Position numbers and translations under genes: made by a program. Positions 60,878 to 64,000 of a stretch of 64,000 nucleotides of DNA are shown piece by piece. This DNA is from Pedobacter hartonius (GTDB taxonomy: Bacteria; Bacteroidota; Bacteroidia; Sphingobacteriales; Sphingobacteriaceae). The notes beneath the pieces were generated by a model. It searched no databases. It was given only the letters and a program-made list of their open reading frames with translations, and was not told where the DNA came from. Each line of letters opens with the position of its first letter. Within the stretch, counting starts at the first letter, position 1. The stretch covers positions 62,001 through 126,000 of the forward strand of contig NZ_FNRA01000007.1 of NCBI RefSeq assembly GCF_900107535.1. Reading direction: 5' to 3'.

Positions 60878-63800
60878 TTAATGCGGCGAATTTAGTGATT
60901 TAAAATAGGTTGATATTTTATTTTTGTAATAGTAATTCAGCGTTGGTGGTAATTTCTGAAGGAATTCCTTTTCACCCAGGTTGTCCTTTTTAAACTGCTC
61001 CAGCATTTTAGGGTAGGAAGGAGGGAACTCCTTGCCGGCCCTGCTTTCTCTTTTACCCTCTTCATCCTGGTCACGGCTTGCCTTTTCTGCATCCAGCAAT
61101 TTTGTCATCAGCCCCTGCTGGCGTTTGATCGTTTCTTCTTCCAGGCGTTTATTGATCAGGTCAGACTCCGTCAGTTTCATGTCTTTTACCATCTGGTTCA
61201 GGTTTCCTGAACCATTTTTTCCATCTTTATTTTCTTCGGCATTTAATTTCTGGAGGGCTTCCCTGATCATTTGCTGCTGCTGCGCCATTTTAGCGAAGCT
61301 TTCGCTCATTTTTCCTTTTGGGACGCTGCCCTTATTTCCGTCCTTTTCCAGCTGTTGTCTGGCCTGCTGCATATTTTTGTTCAGTTGCTGCTGCATCTGC
61401 TGTAGTTGCTGCATGGATTGTTTGCCCTTTCCTTTGCCGCCTGATTTTGAATTTTTTTTGTTTTTCTCCAGCTGATCCAGCGCTTCATTCAGCATCAAGG
61501 CGAGGTTGTTGACAGATGACATGGTGTACTGCTGATTTCTGCCGGCTTCGGCGGTTCTTCTTTCTCCCAGGCTTTCAAGGCTTTTGTCAATGTTGAAATT
61601 GATCTTCTGCATTTCTTCATTTACGGTGCTTTCTATTTGGGGTACCCGCCTGCTGAGGGAGGAAAGACTATCGGAAATCGTTTTCATGTTGTCTTTGATT
61701 TCGCGCTGCTGCTGTACATTTTTGAGGTATGATGGATCACCGGAAACCATTTTCTTCAGGTTGACCATCACTTTTTCCTGATCAAATGAAGTCTGCAGCA
61801 GGTTCTGCAGCAAACGGCGCAGTTCTTCCGTCTGCAGGTTGTTTTCCATTTCTGCGGACTGCTGGTTTGCTTCCTCTAATTGTTTGGCCATTTTTCGCAT
61901 TTCCTCAGCGGCTTTCTGCTGGTTTGCTGCTGCCTGCTGAGACTGCTTTTTCTCCAGGTTCTCCATGCTTTTGTGCTGTTGTTCCTGTACTGACTTTGTT
62001 TCTTTCTCCATGGGCCGGAAGTCATTGGGATGTTCCAGCGTCTGGTTTTTCTGGTCGAGCTGCTGCATTTCTTTTTTCAGCTCATTAAACTCCTCCGTAT
62101 TTTTCTGCTGCTGTTTTTTGAGGTCTTCAGTAGCGGCATTTTTTTCCTGCGTTTTTTTTGCGAGGCCCTTCTGGGCGTCAGACAGATTCTTCAGCCGGTC
62201 TATCTTTTCCTGTAAGCTCTGTTCAAATTCCAGCTGTTTATACAGTTCCAGAACCCTGTCGAGCTCCTTTTTAAGGGACTTATTGTCCATAGTCATTTTG
62301 GATAGCTCATTCTGCACCTGGTCCTTATTGTTCTGGTCCATCAGGCTCTGCAGTTTCTCCAGCAGGGCCTTTGTTTTTGGATCAAGGATGTGGTTAAAGA
62401 GGTCATCAATCTGTTTTTGTTTTTCGGCAAGCTCTGTTTTGACCGACTCATTTTCAGCCTGTTCACTGCTGTTTTTCTGTTTGGCCTGCTGTATATCTTT
62501 TACCGCCTCTTCCAGTTTTTTCTGTTTATCGAGCAGCTGGCCGATCTCTTTTTTATTTTCAAAGGACAATTCTTTTTTATCCAGCAGGTTTTCGCCCAGT
62601 TTTTTGCTGTACCTTTCTACTTCGGAAGCCATTTTAATGGCCGAGTTCATCTGCTGCTTCAGGGTGCTGCTTTCAGTATTCAGCTGTTTTGCCAGTGCCT
62701 GGCCTGAAGGGGGGCTGAAAGTTTTTATGGCGGACCGTGCTTTCTTTGGTCCGTTTACTGCGTCATTATCTGCTACTTCCAGGTAATATTCTACTATCTG
62801 GCCGGGTTTAAGGGCAAGGTCTTTAAGGTTCCGGTAATAGAGAAATGGGTTTTCCTGCTGAGCAGCAGCGATAGGGATAGCAGTGGACACCGTCTTTTTT
62901 CCTGTACCATTCTCCTTGACGGTATACACAAACTTTAGCGAGGTAAAGCCATGGTCATCAGAGATGTTTCCTTTAAAATAATGCACTTTGCCATTGATGG
63001 AGTCGGTAGTTTCAGTTACGCTGATCTGTGGTGCCAGATCGGGTATGACTTCAATCTTGTGATTGATAGAATCCGGGTGGACAGAAAAAGTATTCTTTGG
63101 TACGATCTGATAGCTCTGGCTTTTCCTTAGTAAGGCACTAAAGCTTGTTTCGTTACCATTCATGGCTAATTCTTTCACCATTTTATCCAGTGTAAACCGG
63201 AGTATTCCTGTATTTTCCGTATAGATGTTCCAAGTCACCCGTGTTCCTTCGGGCAGGAGCAGGTCTCCTGCATTTGAAATCAGCTCGTTCTTTTTTTTCA
63301 GGTAAAGGGGGTAGACCAGGCTTGCCCTGATATTCAGTACAGATGGGCGGGGTTTGACTGTCAGCAGGTAGGATTTTGAATCAAAACCTCCTGCACTGAA
63401 ATGGAAGAGCTGTGTTTTTTGCAGGTTTTTTAAGGCGTAATAGAACCTGTTGTTTCCTTTTCTTTCCAGCTTAAAGGTATTGAGGCCTTCCATCAGGTAT
63501 ACTTCCTGTGGCAGCTGGTCGCCGTTGAGCTCCAGATCTATCATCAGGTCTTCGCCCTGCGTTACTGTCATTGCGCGGTTACGGAGCACAAAATTAAAGG
63601 GAGCGGCAGGTAAAATTTCTTTATTGTATTGGATGAAACTGCGTGTTCCTTCCCTGAATACTACAGGTGCAATGACCGCTACCAGGAGGATCAGTGCAAG
63701 CGGGATCAGAAAATATTTTATATATTTTTTATTCTCGTTCAGGCTGACGGCATTGCTGAAGGGAATGGGTTTCAATTCATTGATCTTCTGGTCTATTCCT

Positions 63801-64000
63801 GCCAGGATCAGTTGATTTTGCGAGGGAGAGAGGTCTGCCAGCGCCTTTAGCTGCAGGGTATTCAGTAATTTGTCGCGGATAGGCTCAAAATGGGCACCTA
63901 TCAGTGCGGCAGCTTCTTCCAGGCTGAGTGTTTTACTGAGGCTCAGGTAGGACAGGAGAGGTTTAATAATGCCAATTACCGTGGAAAGGGACAGGAGCAG
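60878..64000 (-). CDS. DUF4175-family membrane protein with giant Gln-rich coiled coil, N-terminus cut by window edge
   Basis: The frame is open from 64000 without a stop, giving 1040 visible residues; the true start lies outside. A TTG at 63775 is not the start, because conserved-looking sequence (EAAALIGAHFEPIRDKLLNT, quoted in part) lies upstream. Two membrane segments appear at ~1-22 and ~94-116. An extracytoplasmic beta-rich region (~120-440) follows, then a coiled coil of ~500 residues rich in Q, K, E and N (MQQLDQKNQTLEHPN, QQLQQMQQQLNKNMQQARQQ). The C-terminus is KEFPPSYPKMLEQFKKDNLG. Its function is unknown; it is upstream of ybeY with a 10-nt gap. Confidence 0.85.
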   Translation of the reverse strand: MLLSLSTVIGIIKPLLSYLSLSKTLSLEEAAALIGAHFEPIRDKLLNTLQLKALADLSPSQNQLILAGIDQKINELKPIPFSNAVSLNENKKYIKYFLIPLALILLVAVIAPVVFREGTRSFIQYNKEILPAAPFNFVLRNRAMTVTQGEDLMIDLELNGDQLPQEVYLMEGLNTFKLERKGNNRFYYALKNLQKTQLFHFSAGGFDSKSYLLTVKPRPSVLNIRASLVYPLYLKKKNELISNAGDLLLPEGTRVTWNIYTENTGILRFTLDKMVKELAMNGNETSFSALLRKSQSYQIVPKNTFSVHPDSINHKIEVIPDLAPQISVTETTDSINGKVHYFKGNISDDHGFTSLKFVYTVKENGTGKKTVSTAIPIAAAQQENPFLYYRNLKDLALKPGQIVEYYLEVADNDAVNGPKKARSAIKTFSPPSGQALAKQLNTESSTLKQQMNSAIKMASEVERYSKKLGENLLDKKELSFENKKEIGQLLDKQKKLEEAVKDIQQAKQKNSSEQAENESVKTELAEKQKQIDDLFNHILDPKTKALLEKLQSLMDQNNKDQVQNELSKMTMDNKSLKKELDRVLELYKQLEFEQSLQEKIDRLKNLSDAQKGLAKKTQEKNAATEDLKKQQQKNTEEFNELKKEMQQLDQKNQTLEHPNDFRPMEKETKSVQEQQHKSMENLEKKQSQQAAANQQKAAEEMRKMAKQLEEANQQSAEMENNLQTEELRRLLQNLLQTSFDQEKVMVNLKKMVSGDPSYLKNVQQQREIKDNMKTISDSLSSLSRRVPQIESTVNEEMQKINFNIDKSLESLGERRTAEAGRNQQYTMSSVNNLALMLNEALDQLEKNKKNSKSGGKGKGKQSMQQLQQMQQQLNKNMQQARQQLEKDGNKGSVPKGKMSESFAKMAQQQQMIREALQKLNAEENKDGKNGSGNLNQMVKDMKLTESDLINKRLEEETIKRQQGLMTKLLDAEKASRDQDEEGKRESRAGKEFPPSYPKMLEQFKKDNLGEKEFLQKLPPTLNYYYKNKISTYFKSLNSPH

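Noticed and set aside
61965..62786. 273-codon plus-strand open frame rich in Ser, Phe and Cys, antisense to the DUF4175 gene.
   Set aside because: It is the reverse of a Gln/Lys/Glu coiled coil; the Phe/Ser/Cys composition is an artefact of that.

Overview
The window is chromosomal DNA from a Bacteroidota bacterium, most likely a Sphingobacteriaceae (Pedobacter-like) species. This is inferred from lineage-typical gene content: a DUF3078 outer-membrane protein, a DUF4175 coiled-coil protein, ribosomal protein S16 with a long acidic tail, a RicT-type PSP1 protein beside holB, and a DsbD split into two genes. Start codons lack strong Shine-Dalgarno sequences, and many genes are preceded by the Bacteroidota -7 box TAnnTTTG. 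I saw no tRNA, rRNA, CRISPR array, prophage or insertion sequence. Almost everything is conserved housekeeping sequence, so the unusual material is mostly non-coding.

Layout. 1-2.0 kb (minus): ricT (cut by the window edge) and holB. 2.0-10.0 kb (plus): ruvX, an O-methyltransferase, two tandem glucosaminidase/LysM genes, a carboxypeptidase-regulatory-like protein, a tiny HExxH protein, a DUF3078 protein, ffh and comM. 10.0-19.3 kb: a small acidic protein, a TlpA-like thioredoxin, an S9 peptidase, htpG, an M16 peptidase, def, and the mrp-nfu iron-sulfur pair. 19.4-22.8 kb (plus): a GT51 transglycosylase with a large AsmA-like N-terminal part, hpt and psd. 22.8-23.4 kb is a gene-free island with two long hairpins. 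23.4-26.2 kb (minus): rpsP-rimM-trmD, a small inserted gene, and rplS. 26.4-31.2 kb: a 5'-nucleotidase, pfkA, split dsbD and birA. 31.3-36.5 kb (plus): rsfS, ftsH, a LUD protein, a KAS III-like synthase and a lipoprotein.

36.5-40.7 kb (minus): a TPR protein, a zinc-ribbon coiled-coil protein, Nif3, a TM2 protein and a DUF2752 protein. 40.8-44.3 kb (plus): mfd and a DUF3820 protein. 44.3-46.2 kb (minus): cdsA, a DUF2007 protein and a CPBP protease. 46.3-52.1 kb: dusB, apaG, a YugP-like peptidase, rmuC, thiL and nadA. 52.4-56.2 kb: nadB (divergent from nadA), a gamma-carbonic anhydrase-like protein and an Ig-like lipoprotein. 56.3-64.0 kb (minus): mnmG, an ABC-F ATPase, ybeY and a DUF4175 gene that runs off the window.

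Themes: cell-envelope building and turnover (glucosaminidases, GT51, psd, cdsA, KAS III), ribosome assembly and translation (ruvX, rimM, trmD, rsfS, ybeY, mnmG, dusB, def), protein folding, export and quality control (ffh, htpG, ftsH, DsbD), and NAD biosynthesis (nadA/nadB).

The observations most worth a second look are two parS-like 16-mers upstream of mnmG; three long-stem hairpins at gene ends, two bracketing a gene-free island; three copies of a GTTAGTA element between nadA and nadB; a terminator for one gene embedded antisense inside the end of its convergent neighbour; -7 boxes so close to start codons that the mRNAs should be leaderless; and an Mrp ATPase lacking the usual cysteine pair. 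I did not find a convincing undescribed multi-gene system.
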